Shown: positions 1 to 8,001, numbered from the stretch's first letter. The stretch: 32,778 nt of DNA from Rhizocola hellebori (GCF_016862955.1 NZ_BONY01000098.1:1-32778); one strand, 5' to 3'. Numbers and translations are program-made. The notes: generated by a model not told the origin, from the sequence alone.

Positions 1-61
1 ATGGGTGCAGAGCAAAGGTGCGGTGGAGGAAGTGTCCTACCCGGCGGATAGTGTCCCGCAC

Positions 62-311
62 ATGCCGGGGCGGAGTTATGAAGGTCCGTATGGAGCGAGC
101 TATCCTGCGGCTGGATTGTTAAGAGCGGCAAGGAGAAGGGCCGACCTGAGCCAGCGTGATCTGGCGCGGGCGGCAAAGATTCACGCGTCGACGGTGGGAA
201 GGATCGAGTCGGGGCAGCTGCAGCCGAGCCTGGAGATTTTCAGGCGACCGGAGCATTCGAGACGAGCAGCGCAAGGCGAGTCAGTGGGAGGTGCGGCTGG
301 CCTATCGCTAG
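62..311 (+). pseudogene. Remnant of an XRE-family helix-turn-helix regulator
   Basis: Starting at ATG 62, the frame reads a Cro/C1-type HTH: a stretch LLRAARRRADLSQRDLARAA followed by STVGRIESGQLQPSLEIF. At about 249 the HTH frame runs on only into sequence antisense to the IclR gene. From 252 the frame shifted by one reads IRDEQRKASQWEVRLAYR and stops at 309-311. From memory, that is the kind of C-terminus this actinomycete family carries after a much longer middle domain. I therefore read the locus as a gene that lost its middle and its reading frame, leaving HTH plus tail. A TAGTGT box (49-54) lies 7 nt before the ATG. The 3' end overlaps the IclR stop. The alternative is a standalone HTH with a chance fusion; the matching tail makes decay more likely. 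Confidence 0.55.
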
Positions 312-1063
312 GGGGCGCCGAGGGCGAGGGAGATTTCGCGGGCGGTGGTGAGGACCTCGGTGCCCATGAGCCGGGTTTCGCGCGGGGGGAGCTCGTGCAC
401 GAGGGTGGAAATGCTTACCGCGCCAACGACCTGGCCGTGGTTGCCGGTGACGGCGGCGCCGATGCAGCGCAGGCCCTCGACGTCTTCCTCGTCGTCGATG
501 GCGTAGCCGTGGTGGCGGATCTCGGCGAGGTGGGCGATGAGATCGGTGGGGGAGGTCATCGTGTGCGGGCTGCGGCGGGGCATGCCGGTGCGGCGGCAGA
601 TGGCGGCAACCTCTTCATCGGACAGTGCGGCGAGGATGGCTTTGCCGATCGCGGTGCTGTGCAACAGGAGGCTCTGCCCTATCCGCGACGGCATCTCGTA
701 GGGCTTGTGGCCGGTGAGCTTCTCGACGTAGACGGCCTCGTCGCCGTTGCGCAGGGCGAGGTGCACGGTGTAGCCGGTGCGGTCGCGCAGGGCGTTCAGG
801 GCGGGGCTGGCCAGGCGGGCCGGGTCGAGGCGGTGCATGATCTTGCCGGAGAGGGTGAGGGCGCGCGGGCCGGGCAGGTAGCCGCCGTTGCCGTCGGAGG
901 TGGCGAAGCCATGGCCGACAAGCGACTGGAGGATCCGGTGCACGGTCGACTTGGGCAGGCCGGTGGTTTCGGCCAGATCGGTGATCCGTTCGTGATCGGC
1001 AAGCGCCTCCAGCACCGAGAGCGCCTTCTCGATGGCGTTTCCAGCGCTGCCGTTGGCGGTCAT
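308..1063 (-). CDS. IclR-family transcriptional regulator
   Basis: A 251-residue protein of normal IclR length. Residues 8-70 form the winged HTH (IEKALSVLEAL, ITDLAETTGLPKSTVHRILQSL). Residues 80-250 are the IclR effector domain, with the typical segments VHLALRNGDEAVYVEKL, LLLHSTAIGKAILAAL and GYAIDDEEDVEGLRCIGAAV near the ligand pocket. It is transcribed divergently from the serine hydrolase with only 35 bp between start codons, so that hydrolase (and itself) is the first candidate target. No Shine-Dalgarno is visible. A TAGGCT hexamer (1070-1075, minus strand) sits 6 nt before the ATG, which fits a leaderless message. The ligand is unknown; IclR proteins often sense small acids from catabolism. 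Confidence 0.93.
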   Translation of the reverse strand: MTANGSAGNAIEKALSVLEALADHERITDLAETTGLPKSTVHRILQSLVGHGFATSDGNGGYLPGPRALTLSGKIMHRLDPARLASPALNALRDRTGYTVHLALRNGDEAVYVEKLTGHKPYEMPSRIGQSLLLHSTAIGKAILAALSDEEVAAICRRTGMPRRSPHTMTSPTDLIAHLAEIRHHGYAIDDEEDVEGLRCIGAAVTGNHGQVVGAVSISTLVHELPPRETRLMGTEVLTTAREISLALGAP

Positions 1064-1098
1064 AAGCCGAGCCTATCGCGCGCACCTACACTGACAGC
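1064..1098. promoter_or_regulatory. Divergent promoter region, IclR gene and serine hydrolase
   Basis: The 35 bp between the two start codons hold a TAGGCT box for the IclR gene (1070-1075, minus strand, 6 nt from ATG) and a TACACT box for the hydrolase (1087-1092, 6 nt from GTG). Neither gene has room for a usual Shine-Dalgarno leader. The two promoters must overlap, each -35 region lying at or inside the opposite start. No good -35 hexamer is visible, so at least one direction may depend on an activator. Confidence 0.5.
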
Positions 1099-2034
1099 GT
1101 GATAGCTGGGCTGGTGACAGGAACGTCGGCTGGCGGACGGCGCGAGATGGACGCGACAGGCGTGGCCAATGTGGACACGGGTGAGCCGATCACGCCGGAA
1201 ACGGTGCTGCACGTGGCGTCGCTGACGAAACCGGTGACCTGCGCCGCCTTCGTGACGGTGGCGCCCGAGCTGGTCGACAGCCCCGTCGTCGAGGTGATGC
1301 CGCAGTTGATCGGCACCTGGCGGGTCTCGCCCGAGCTGACACCGCGCGATCTGCTCAGCCACCGCTCGGGTCTGCGCAACGACCTTGACCGCGATGCCCT
1401 CGCTCAGTTCGGAAGCGGCGATGACGCGCTGGCGCGGGCGGTGGGGCTGGTGGTATCCAGCCCGCCGGCGGAAGCGCCGCGCACGGTGTGGGAATACTGC
1501 AATGCGGGCTATTGGCTGGCCGGGCACGCCTTGGCGCTACTGTCCGGGGCAACGTTCGAAAGCGCTGTGGCGCAGGCGGTTTTCCAGCCTGCCGGGATGG
1601 TCGGCTCGGGATTCGAACCGATGCCGGGAGTGTGCGGGCACCGCAGCCGAAAGCCGATGGAGCCGGGCTATCTGCGGGCGCGGAATCCGGGTAGCGGGAT
1701 GTTCTCGAATGTCCCGGACCTGCTGGCGTTCGCCGAACACCTGCTCGACTCCCCGGCGGTGCTCACCGCCATGACGAAGGTGAGCGTGGCGACGCCCGAA
1801 GGGACCTGGTACGGACTGGGCTGCCACCTGGCCGACCGCGAGGCGAGCATCATCTGGCACCGGGGCACGTCCTTCAGCGGGTTCAAGTCGTGCCTGCTGA
1901 TCGTGCCGCAGCACAGGTACGCCGCGGTGGCATTGACCAACGACTTCGACGGTGATCCGGCCATCGACGATTTTCTGCGCGTCAGCCTCGCTGAGGCCAC
2001 CGGGCTCGGCTTGCCGTGGAAGCCGGCTAGCTGA
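1099..2034 (+). CDS. Serine hydrolase, class C beta-lactamase fold (possible AmiE-like amidase)
   Basis: A 311-residue protein with the three signatures of the penicillin-recognising serine hydrolases: SLTK (nucleophile Ser41, Lys44), a YCN motif in EYCNAGYWLAGH (about residue 134), and a WHRGTSF motif standing for the KTG/HxG box (about residue 254). No signal peptide is present, so it should be cytoplasmic, and at about 310 residues it is shorter than many members. Its stop overlaps the murQ stop convergently by 8 bp. In Bacillus subtilis a protein of this fold, AmiE (YbbE), is encoded with MurQ/MurR and removes peptide from MurNAc; that link supports a muropeptide amidase role here but is inference. 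Plain esterase or D-amino peptidase activity remains possible. Start is GTG 1099, preceded by a TACACT box. Confidence 0.85.
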   Translation: MIAGLVTGTSAGGRREMDATGVANVDTGEPITPETVLHVASLTKPVTCAAFVTVAPELVDSPVVEVMPQLIGTWRVSPELTPRDLLSHRSGLRNDLDRDALAQFGSGDDALARAVGLVVSSPPAEAPRTVWEYCNAGYWLAGHALALLSGATFESAVAQAVFQPAGMVGSGFEPMPGVCGHRSRKPMEPGYLRARNPGSGMFSNVPDLLAFAEHLLDSPAVLTAMTKVSVATPEGTWYGLGCHLADREASIIWHRGTSFSGFKSCLLIVPQHRYAAVALTNDFDGDPAIDDFLRVSLAEATGLGLPWKPAS

Positions 2035-2920
2035 GCCTGCGGACAGCGTCGGCCACCATGCCCTGCGCGTCGGTCAGGGCGTGCCGCGCGGTACGGGCAT
2101 CGACCGAGGAGAGCAGCATCACCAGAGCCACCGGAAGCTCCTCGCCGGCCTGGGCGATCGCCTGCTGCGCCACCTCGGCGGGCAGACCGGTGGCGCTCAT
2201 CAGAGTGCGCACCGCCCGCTGACGCAACTTGGCGTTGCTGGGCACGGCGCAGACCATCAGGTTGGACCACGTCCGTCCAATTCGGACCATCACCGCGGTG
2301 GAAAACGTGGTGAGCACGAGTTTGGCCGCGGTACCGGCCTTCATCCGAGTCGACCCGGTGATCACCTCCGGGCCGGTCTCCACCGCGATCGGGATGTCGG
2401 CGAATTCGTGCAGCGGGGCATGCGGGTTCGAGGAGATCAGGGCGGTGGTGGCGCCGACCGAGCGAGCGTGCCGCAGCGCGCCCCCGACATACGGTGTCGC
2501 GCCCGACGCGGCCACGCCGATGACGAGATCCTTGGCGGTCACCTCGGCGGCGTCGCGGGCTCCGGCGTTGTCGTCGTCCTCGGCCTGCTCGACCGCGCTC
2601 CACAGCGCCTCCAGGCCGCCGGCCACGTGCGCGACCACCTGATCGGGCTCGAGGCTGAAGGTGGGGCGCAGCTCGGCCGCGTCGGCAAACGCGGCGCGGC
2701 CGGAGGTTCCCGCCCCGAAATAGTGGATACGCCCGCCGGAGCGCAGCGCCCGGACTCCGGCGAGCACAGCCAATTCGATCTGCGGCAGCACCGCGGCCAC
2801 CGCTTTTGGCACCGTTTGGTCCTGTTGGTTGATCAGTTGGAGCAGGTCGGACAGGGGGAGCGCGTCCAGATCCATGGAGGCCGGGTTGCGCTCCTCAGTT
2901 GGTACGTCGGCTACGTGCAC
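2027..2920 (-). CDS. murQ: N-acetylmuramic acid 6-phosphate etherase
   Basis: MurQ cleaves the lactyl ether of MurNAc-6-phosphate to give GlcNAc-6-phosphate and D-lactate, the entry step for reuse of cell-wall muramic acid. The sequence shows the family opening TEERNPASMDLDALP, the SIS-type sugar-phosphate loop YFGAGTSGRAAFADAAELRP, whose Glu matches the catalytic Glu83 of E. coli MurQ, a second acidic site in SAVEQAEDD (Glu114 region), and the highly conserved GPEVITGSTRMKAGTAAK. The C-terminal helical segment is complete. I prefer GTG 2920, because AAGGA lies 9 nt upstream; the longer frame from ATG 2962 adds 14 non-conserved residues. The chosen start overlaps the end of the RpiR gene by 26 nt. 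It is the last gene of the ngcEFG operon. Confidence 0.93.
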   Translation of the reverse strand: MHVADVPTEERNPASMDLDALPLSDLLQLINQQDQTVPKAVAAVLPQIELAVLAGVRALRSGGRIHYFGAGTSGRAAFADAAELRPTFSLEPDQVVAHVAGGLEALWSAVEQAEDDDNAGARDAAEVTAKDLVIGVAASGATPYVGGALRHARSVGATTALISSNPHAPLHEFADIPIAVETGPEVITGSTRMKAGTAAKLVLTTFSTAVMVRIGRTWSNLMVCAVPSNAKLRQRAVRTLMSATGLPAEVAQQAIAQAGEELPVALVMLLSSVDARTARHALTDAQGMVADAVRRLS

Positions 2921-3836
2921 GTTCACCTGTCCTTGACGAGACTGCTTGATGGACATTTTCAAATGCCTGCCACGTTTGCTCGCCGCGATGCTGGGCTAGC
3001 GCGACGAACAGGCAGTCGGTGACATAGAGCTGGGCGATGCGGCTGACGGTGGCGCCGGTGCGGAAGAGCACGTCCTCCTGGCCGGCGCTGGCCAGGATGA
3101 TGTCGACCTGATCGGCCAGCGGGGAGTGGGGGTAGTTGGTGACCGCGACGGTGACCGCACCGCGTTCGCGGGCCACCCGCATCGGGTCGAGCACCTCCGC
3201 TGTCCGGCCCGAGTGCGACACCCCGATCGCCACGTCACCCTTGCCGAGGTGAGCCGCGGAGGCGATGGAGCGGTGCACGTCGGAGTAGGCCACCGCGATC
3301 AGGCCGAGATGGGACAGCTTGTGGTGCAGGTCGGCCACGACGACATCGGAGGAGCCGACGCCGTAGATGTCGACCTTGCGGGCGCCGGAGAGCACCTCGA
3401 CCGCGCTCGCAAGCGCAGACAGGTCAAAGGTTTCCAAGGTGTCCTGGATCGCCTGCTGCGAAGCGATCGCGACCTTGCGGGTGATTGCGGGCAGCGGATC
3501 GTCGGCGGCGATCTCGGCGGCGTCGCCGATCGGCAGCTGCCGGCCGGCCGCCTCCTGCTTGTAGCCGACCACGGCGAGCAGCAGCCGAAGCTCCTGATAG
3601 CCGGAAAGGCCGATGCTGCGGCAGAACCGGGTGACCGTGGTGGCCGAGGTTCCGGCGCGCCGGGCCAGCTCGGAGATGCCGATCCGCGCGGTTTCGGCGG
3701 GCTGGTCGAGCACCAGCCGGCCCACCGCCCGCTCCGACTCGGCGAGCGTGGGCATGAGCCCGCGAAGCCGGACGAGGAGGGTTTCGGCGCCGCTGTCGGG
3801 GTAGGTCTCGGTGGTGGTCACGGTCATCTCCTTCAT
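2895..3836 (-). CDS. RpiR/MurR-like regulator with SIS domain
   Basis: A 313-residue regulator. The N-terminal RpiR HTH (about residues 20-100) contains LAESERAVGRLVLDQPAE, ISELARRAGTSATTVTRFCRS and GLSGYQELRLLL. The C-terminal SIS domain (about 135-265) contains VDIYGVGSSDVVVADLHHKL and the phosphosugar loop GVSHSGRTAEVL. Members next to murQ (MurR) sense MurNAc-6-phosphate, so it probably represses this operon until amino-sugar phosphate accumulates. The ATG at 3836 overlaps the upstream permease stop as ATGA; a GTG at 3821 with AAGGAG 6 nt upstream is a plausible alternative start. The repeated ATAGTTAA boxes at 7027-7058 are candidate operators. Confidence 0.92.
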   Translation of the reverse strand: MKEMTVTTTETYPDSGAETLLVRLRGLMPTLAESERAVGRLVLDQPAETARIGISELARRAGTSATTVTRFCRSIGLSGYQELRLLLAVVGYKQEAAGRQLPIGDAAEIAADDPLPAITRKVAIASQQAIQDTLETFDLSALASAVEVLSGARKVDIYGVGSSDVVVADLHHKLSHLGLIAVAYSDVHRSIASAAHLGKGDVAIGVSHSGRTAEVLDPMRVARERGAVTVAVTNYPHSPLADQVDIILASAGQEDVLFRTGATVSRIAQLYVTDCLFVALAQHRGEQTWQAFENVHQAVSSRTGERARSRRTN

Positions 3837-4654
3837 TTCAGCTGTCCCGCGGTGAGTCCGGATTGGACCTGGCGCTGGAATACCGCATAGACGATCAGGA
3901 CCGGGAGCATAGCCAGCGTGAGGCCGGCGAACAGTCGTGAATAATCGCCCCGGTAGCCCTCATTGACAGCGAGGGCGGCCAGCCCTTGAGCCAGCACGTA
4001 CTTGTCTTCGCTGTCGCTGACGAGAACGACCGGGAGCAGGTACTGATTCCACTGCCCGAGCAGGTTGAAGATGGCGACGCTGATCAGACCCGGCTTGGCC
4101 ATGGGCAGCATCACCTTGAAGAACATGGCGAACGGGCCACAGCCGTCGATCATCGCGGCCTCCGCGACCTGGGTGGGCAGGGTGCGGAAGAAGGCCACGA
4201 GGAAGAACACGGTGAAGGGCAGCGAATAGGCGGTGTAGACGAGCATCAGACCGGGCAGAGTGTTGAGCAGACCCGCGTTTTTGACCACGAAGAACAGCGG
4301 CACCAGGGCCAAGAAGGCGGGGAACATCATCCCACCGACGAAGAGGAAATAGACGAACCGCTTACCCGGAAAGTCGTAGCGCGCCAGCGCGTAGGCGGCG
4401 GTCGCGCCCAACAGCATCGTGAGGGTGATCGACACCGAAAGCACGGTGACGCTGTTGAGGAAGTACTTGCCGATGTTCCCGTGGCTCCAGGCTCTGGCGA
4501 AGTTGCTCCAGCGCAACTCGCCCGGCAGACCCCACGGGTCGTTGAGGATCTCGGCGTCGTCCTTGAACGATGTCACCACCACCCATAGCAGTGGCAGCGC
4601 GGTCATCACGCCCCAGATGACGAGCATCGCCTGGGGGAAGGGATTGCGTTTCAT
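3833..4654 (-). CDS. ngcG: ABC transporter permease, GlcNAc/chitobiose type (NgcG-like)
   Basis: An inner-membrane permease of the MalG class, 273 residues with about six hydrophobic segments. It opens with a membrane helix (MLVIWGVMTALPLLWVVVTS) and carries the EAA loop VAEAAMIDGCGPFAMFFKVM, which docks the ATPase. The C-terminus is the usual MalG-type QRQVQSGLTAGQLK. It overlaps ngcF by 4 nt (ATGA) and the RpiR gene by 4 nt, so the genes are translationally coupled. The specificity call rests on the binding protein encoded first in the operon. No ATPase is encoded nearby; a shared MsiK-type ATPase elsewhere is likely. Confidence 0.85.
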   Translation of the reverse strand: MKRNPFPQAMLVIWGVMTALPLLWVVVTSFKDDAEILNDPWGLPGELRWSNFARAWSHGNIGKYFLNSVTVLSVSITLTMLLGATAAYALARYDFPGKRFVYFLFVGGMMFPAFLALVPLFFVVKNAGLLNTLPGLMLVYTAYSLPFTVFFLVAFFRTLPTQVAEAAMIDGCGPFAMFFKVMLPMAKPGLISVAIFNLLGQWNQYLLPVVLVSDSEDKYVLAQGLAALAVNEGYRGDYSRLFAGLTLAMLPVLIVYAVFQRQVQSGLTAGQLK

Positions 4655-5535
4655 GAAAACTCGATCCTTTCCCGCCGGGTGATCCGCAGCGCGGCCACGG
4701 TGATGGTGAGGGTGAGGAAGAACAGGACCACGCCGATCGCTGACGCCATACCGAATTTGTTCTCCGAGAAGGCCACGTCGTACATGCGCTGCCCGACGAC
4801 ATCGGTGGAGAAGTTAGGCCCGCCCCGAGTCATGATCTGCACCAGGGCGAAGCCGTCCAGGGCGAGGATCGCCAGGTACACCCAGGCCACCTGGACCGTG
4901 TCCCACAGCAGCGGAAGCGTTATGCGCCAAAGGGTTGCCCAGCGCGACGAGCCGTCGAGCTCGGCCGCCTCGTAGAGCTCCTTCGGGATCGACTGCATGG
5001 CCGCCCCGAAAAGCACGACATAGAAGCCCACATTGGCCCAGACCATCACGGCCAGGATCGCCCAGAAGGCGACCGCCGGATCGCCGAGCCAGGTTTTCGC
5101 CAAGCCGTCCAGCCCTAGCGCGCGGAGCGTGCCATTGAGCAAGCCGCTGCGCGGGTTGTAGATCTCTTTCCAGAGCACCCCGATGACCGCGACCGAGAGC
5201 ACCTGTGGCGCAAAGTAGATGATTTTGTACAGGCCCGCGCCCTTCGCCCGGTGCACGTTGAGCATCGAGGAGAAGAACAGCGCGAGCACGATGGTGATGA
5301 CCGGGAGCAGAATGAGGAGCAACGCGTTGTGCCACAACGCGTTGCGCATGTACTCGTCGCTGAGCAGGCGCTTGAAGTTGTCCAGCCCGACCCAGTTGAA
5401 CTCGTTCGACAGGCCGTGCCAGTCGGTCGCCGAGATGACGAACGCCTGGGCGTAGGGCGAGATGACGAAGTACCCGTACAGCCCCAATGCTGGCAGCAGG
5501 AACGCTGCCAGCAGAGGGTATTTGCCGTGCTTCAT
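4651..5535 (-). CDS. ngcF: ABC transporter permease, GlcNAc/chitobiose type (NgcF-like)
   Basis: A MalF-class permease of 294 residues starting at ATG 5535, which overlaps the ngcE stop as ATGA. An open frame continues further upstream but is only a shadow of ngcE. The N-terminal helix (LLAAFLLPALGLYGYFVISP) is followed by the periplasmic-type loop ATDWHGLSNEFNWVGLDNFK. The ATPase-docking EAA loop is SIPKELYEAAELDGSSRWAT, followed by LWRITLPLLWDTV. Together with NgcG it would form the membrane channel of the importer. No unusual features. Confidence 0.87.
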   Translation of the reverse strand: MKHGKYPLLAAFLLPALGLYGYFVISPYAQAFVISATDWHGLSNEFNWVGLDNFKRLLSDEYMRNALWHNALLLILLPVITIVLALFFSSMLNVHRAKGAGLYKIIYFAPQVLSVAVIGVLWKEIYNPRSGLLNGTLRALGLDGLAKTWLGDPAVAFWAILAVMVWANVGFYVVLFGAAMQSIPKELYEAAELDGSSRWATLWRITLPLLWDTVQVAWVYLAILALDGFALVQIMTRGGPNFSTDVVGQRMYDVAFSENKFGMASAIGVVLFFLTLTITVAALRITRRERIEFS

Positions 5536-6944
5536 GCCGAGCGCTTGTACTTCTTGAAAGTGGTGTCGGCCGCGATCTCGTCGGCGCCCTTCTGGCACTT
5601 GGTGAGGAACTCGTCGGGCCCGATGCGGCCGGAGAAGAACTCGCCGCACGCCGCGTCCACCAGGTTGCGCTCCAGCTTGCGGTAGTACACCGGATAGATC
5701 CAGTTGAAGCCCTTGTCGCCGGAGTCCTTGAGCGCCTTGACACACGAGTCCAGGCCCGAGCCGAGACTGATGCCGTCGGCGGCGCCGGCCACGATGGTGA
5801 GGCTGGAGACCTTGCCCGTGAAGTCCTTCGCGCCCTTCAAGGACAGCATGGTGCGCAGATACTCTTTGCCCCCACGTTCGTTTGCTGCTTTTGCGGGTAC
5901 GACGAACGGCTCGCCCGCGGTGCCACGAATCGCCGCGAAGGGCAGCTTGTCGCCGGAACCCAGGCTCGGGGTAGGCGCCACGACCATGTTGAAGCCGGCC
6001 GGGGTGACCGCCTTCTGCTCGTTCTCCAGCCAGGAACCGCAGGAGATGAAGGCGGCCTTGCCATTGCACCACTCGGTCTGGGACTGCTTGTGGTCCAGGC
6101 CGGGCGAGCCGGGCAGGATGTAGCCGTCCTTGACGATCTGGTGCCACGCCGACGCGGCCTGCTTCATGGCGTCCGACGTCCACGCGTTGGGCTCAAGGTT
6201 GTCGATGTTCATCGCGACCTGTTGGCCACCGAACTTGATCGCGGTCGAGATGACCGGCCAGCTCATGTAGCGCGGGTGCAGACCCTGATAGGTCCACGGG
6301 GCGATGCCCGCCGCCTTGATGGTCTTGCACAGCGCGATGTGCTCGTCCCAGGTCTTCGGGTATTGCCAGCCCTTGTCGGTGAAGAGTTTGCTCGAGTACC
6401 AGATCCCGTAGACCGTGTAGGCATAGTTGAGAATGAAGGTCTTGCCGTCGAAGGTGCCCGTCTCCACGGCACCCGGCAGCAGCGTCTGACGGACCGTCTT
6501 GCCCGGCTGGTCCAGGCTCGGCGCGTTGAGCAGATCGGCAAGGTCGGCCAGCTGGTTCTGCGAGACCAGCGTGCCCGGGTCGATCTGGCCCGCGCCAGAG
6601 TTGTTGATTACGTCGGGCGGGTTGCCGTCGATGAAGCGGGGCTGCATGGTCTTGCTGATCTCGGTGACAGCCGAGTGCTTGATCTCCGCCTTGGGAAAGT
6701 TCTCCTTGTACATCACCTCGTGCGACTTGGCGTATTCCTCGCCGAAGCCGCCGTTGAAGATGACGATCTCCAGTGCCGCGTCTTCCTTTACGCCCAAAGG
6801 ATTCTTGGCGTTGGCCTGTCCTTCCTCCTTTGGCTTGCCGTCATCCGAGCCCATGGCGCAACCGGCGAGCAGGCCCGCCGGTGCTAACGTCGCCGCTGCG
6901 GCGGTGCCGAGCACCGTCCGGCGACGTATCTCTTGTGCTGTCAT
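5532..6944 (-). CDS. ngcE: Solute-binding lipoprotein, GlcNAc/chitobiose type (NgcE-like)
   Basis: A 470-residue extracellular sugar-binding protein. The N-terminus has a twin-arginine stretch (IRRRTVLGTAAAATLAPAG) ending in lipobox LLAGC, acylated Cys29, so it is probably Tat-exported and lipid-anchored. The mature part is a family 1 solute-binding protein. Its aromatic-rich segments (YAYTVYGIWYSS, FNWIYPVYYRKLERN) and the tail FFSGRIGPDEFLTKCQKGAD resemble, from memory, NgcE of Streptomyces, which binds GlcNAc and chitobiose. I chose ATG 6944, with AAGGA 8 nt upstream, over ATG 6962, which lacks a good ribosome site. With murQ in the same operon, the true ligand could be MurNAc or a GlcNAc-MurNAc fragment; this is inference. 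Confidence 0.88.
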   Translation of the reverse strand: MTAQEIRRRTVLGTAAAATLAPAGLLAGCAMGSDDGKPKEEGQANAKNPLGVKEDAALEIVIFNGGFGEEYAKSHEVMYKENFPKAEIKHSAVTEISKTMQPRFIDGNPPDVINNSGAGQIDPGTLVSQNQLADLADLLNAPSLDQPGKTVRQTLLPGAVETGTFDGKTFILNYAYTVYGIWYSSKLFTDKGWQYPKTWDEHIALCKTIKAAGIAPWTYQGLHPRYMSWPVISTAIKFGGQQVAMNIDNLEPNAWTSDAMKQAASAWHQIVKDGYILPGSPGLDHKQSQTEWCNGKAAFISCGSWLENEQKAVTPAGFNMVVAPTPSLGSGDKLPFAAIRGTAGEPFVVPAKAANERGGKEYLRTMLSLKGAKDFTGKVSSLTIVAGAADGISLGSGLDSCVKALKDSGDKGFNWIYPVYYRKLERNLVDAACGEFFSGRIGPDEFLTKCQKGADEIAADTTFKKYKRSA

Positions 6945-7088
6945 CAGGGGCTTCCTTCGCATCGTCTTTGATTTCAGGCGGAACGAACGTGAAGCCGATG
7001 CTTCCCCGACCCGGGTGACGATGTCAATAGTTAACGGACACTGTGATTGGATAGTTAATCCTTAACCGCGATGCTAACGTCTGCTTCC
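6945..7088. promoter_or_regulatory. Divergent control region between ngcE operon and kinase
   Basis: For the ngcE operon, a TTGACA box (7022-7027, minus strand) is followed after 18 nt by AAGCAT (6998-7003). For the kinase, TAACGT (7075-7080) lies 8 nt before ATG 7089. The octamer ATAGTTAA occurs twice as a direct repeat, at 7027-7034 (touching the ngcE -35 box) and 7051-7058, 24 bp apart. The base composition is much AT-richer than the flanks. The repeats are good candidates for a site bound by the RpiR-type regulator. No DasR-type palindrome was found. Confidence 0.6.
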
Positions 7089-7991
7089 ATGCTGGTGATT
7101 GGGGCCGATCTCGGCGGGACAGGCGCGAGAGCCGCCCTGGCACTGGATGGGCAGGTGATCGCCGAAACCTCGATCGAGGGCATCGCCGATCGTGTGGTCG
7201 CGGTGGAGAGCCTGGTTGGCGAGCTGCTGTCGCGCACCCAGCGGTCAACGGTGGATGCCGTGGCGGTGGGCGCGACGGGTTACTTCATGCGCGGGCGGGT
7301 GCTGCGGGAACAGGTACCCCCCATGATGTTTCGGGCATATGGAGCACGGACCGTTTTGCTCTGTTCGGACATGCTTTCCAGCTATGCGGGGGCTTTGGGA
7401 CTCAACCCGGGTGTGGTGATCGCGGCCGGCACCGGTGCGGTCGCGCTCGGCTCCGACCTGCAGGGCACCTGGTCGCGCGTAGACGGCTGGGGTTACCTGG
7501 TGGGCGATTGCGGCGGAGGCAGCTGGATCGGGCGCACCGCATTGCAAGCCGCGCTGCGCGCCGCCGACGGCCGCCCGGACGGCTCCGCCGCCCTGCTCAC
7601 CGCGCTGCGCGCGCATTTCGGCGATGAGGCGAAGCTGGTCGCCGAGCTGGCCGAGCGGGAGGATCGAGCGGGGATGATGGCCGGTTTTGTCCCGCATGTG
7701 GAGAAGGCCGGAGACCATATCTCGCAAGGAATCCTGGCACAGGCCGGCGCGCACCTGGCCGAGACCGCGCGCAGCGCGATCGTCTCCGAGCCGGTCATCG
7801 CGACCACCGGCAACCTGTTCCGGGTCCGGGCGGTGCGCGAATCCTTCCGCGCCAGCCTCTCCCCAGACATCGAAGTTCGCAGGCCAATCGGGTCCGGAGT
7901 GGACGGTGCGCTGCTGCTCGCCGTGGCCGCCACCAACGGAACCCTCCCGGCGAACGCGCCCTGTGAACGATTCACCGCGCCCAGGAAGTAG
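7089..7991 (+). CDS. BadF/BcrA-type amino-sugar kinase (GlcNAc/MurNAc kinase candidate)
   Basis: A 300-residue ASKHA-fold kinase. The phosphate-1 loop is GADLGGTGARAAL at the N-terminus. The middle holds the metal/adenosine region CSDMLSSYAGAL and GVVIAAGTGAVALGSD, then WGYLVGDCGGGSWIGRTAL. The C-terminus has the hinge loop IGSGVDGALLLA. In this family the usual substrate is GlcNAc; clostridial MurK also phosphorylates MurNAc to MurNAc-6-phosphate. The window contains no other MurNAc kinase and no PTS, so this gene is the likely supplier of MurQ's substrate (inference). The ATG at 7089 is preferred to ATG 7071, because the alternative adds only MLTSAS and lies upstream of the likely -10 box. 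Confidence 0.88.
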   Translation: MLVIGADLGGTGARAALALDGQVIAETSIEGIADRVVAVESLVGELLSRTQRSTVDAVAVGATGYFMRGRVLREQVPPMMFRAYGARTVLLCSDMLSSYAGALGLNPGVVIAAGTGAVALGSDLQGTWSRVDGWGYLVGDCGGGSWIGRTALQAALRAADGRPDGSAALLTALRAHFGDEAKLVAELAEREDRAGMMAGFVPHVEKAGDHISQGILAQAGAHLAETARSAIVSEPVIATTGNLFRVRAVRESFRASLSPDIEVRRPIGSGVDGALLLAVAATNGTLPANAPCERFTAPRK

Positions 7992-8001
7992 GCGTGAACT
8001 A

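Noticed and set aside
5-1102. A 365-residue plus-strand open frame spanning the start of the window
   Set aside because: Only its first part is an HTH; the rest is antisense to the IclR gene and is Gly/Ala-rich shadow coding.
4651-6183. A 510-residue frame as one fused permease
   Set aside because: The part upstream of ATG 5535 is an out-of-frame reading of ngcE; the ATGA overlap marks the true permease start.
6945-7088. DasR-type GlcNAc-responsive operator near the ngc operon
   Set aside because: No TGGTCTAGACCA-like palindrome was found; the repeats present are of a different type.
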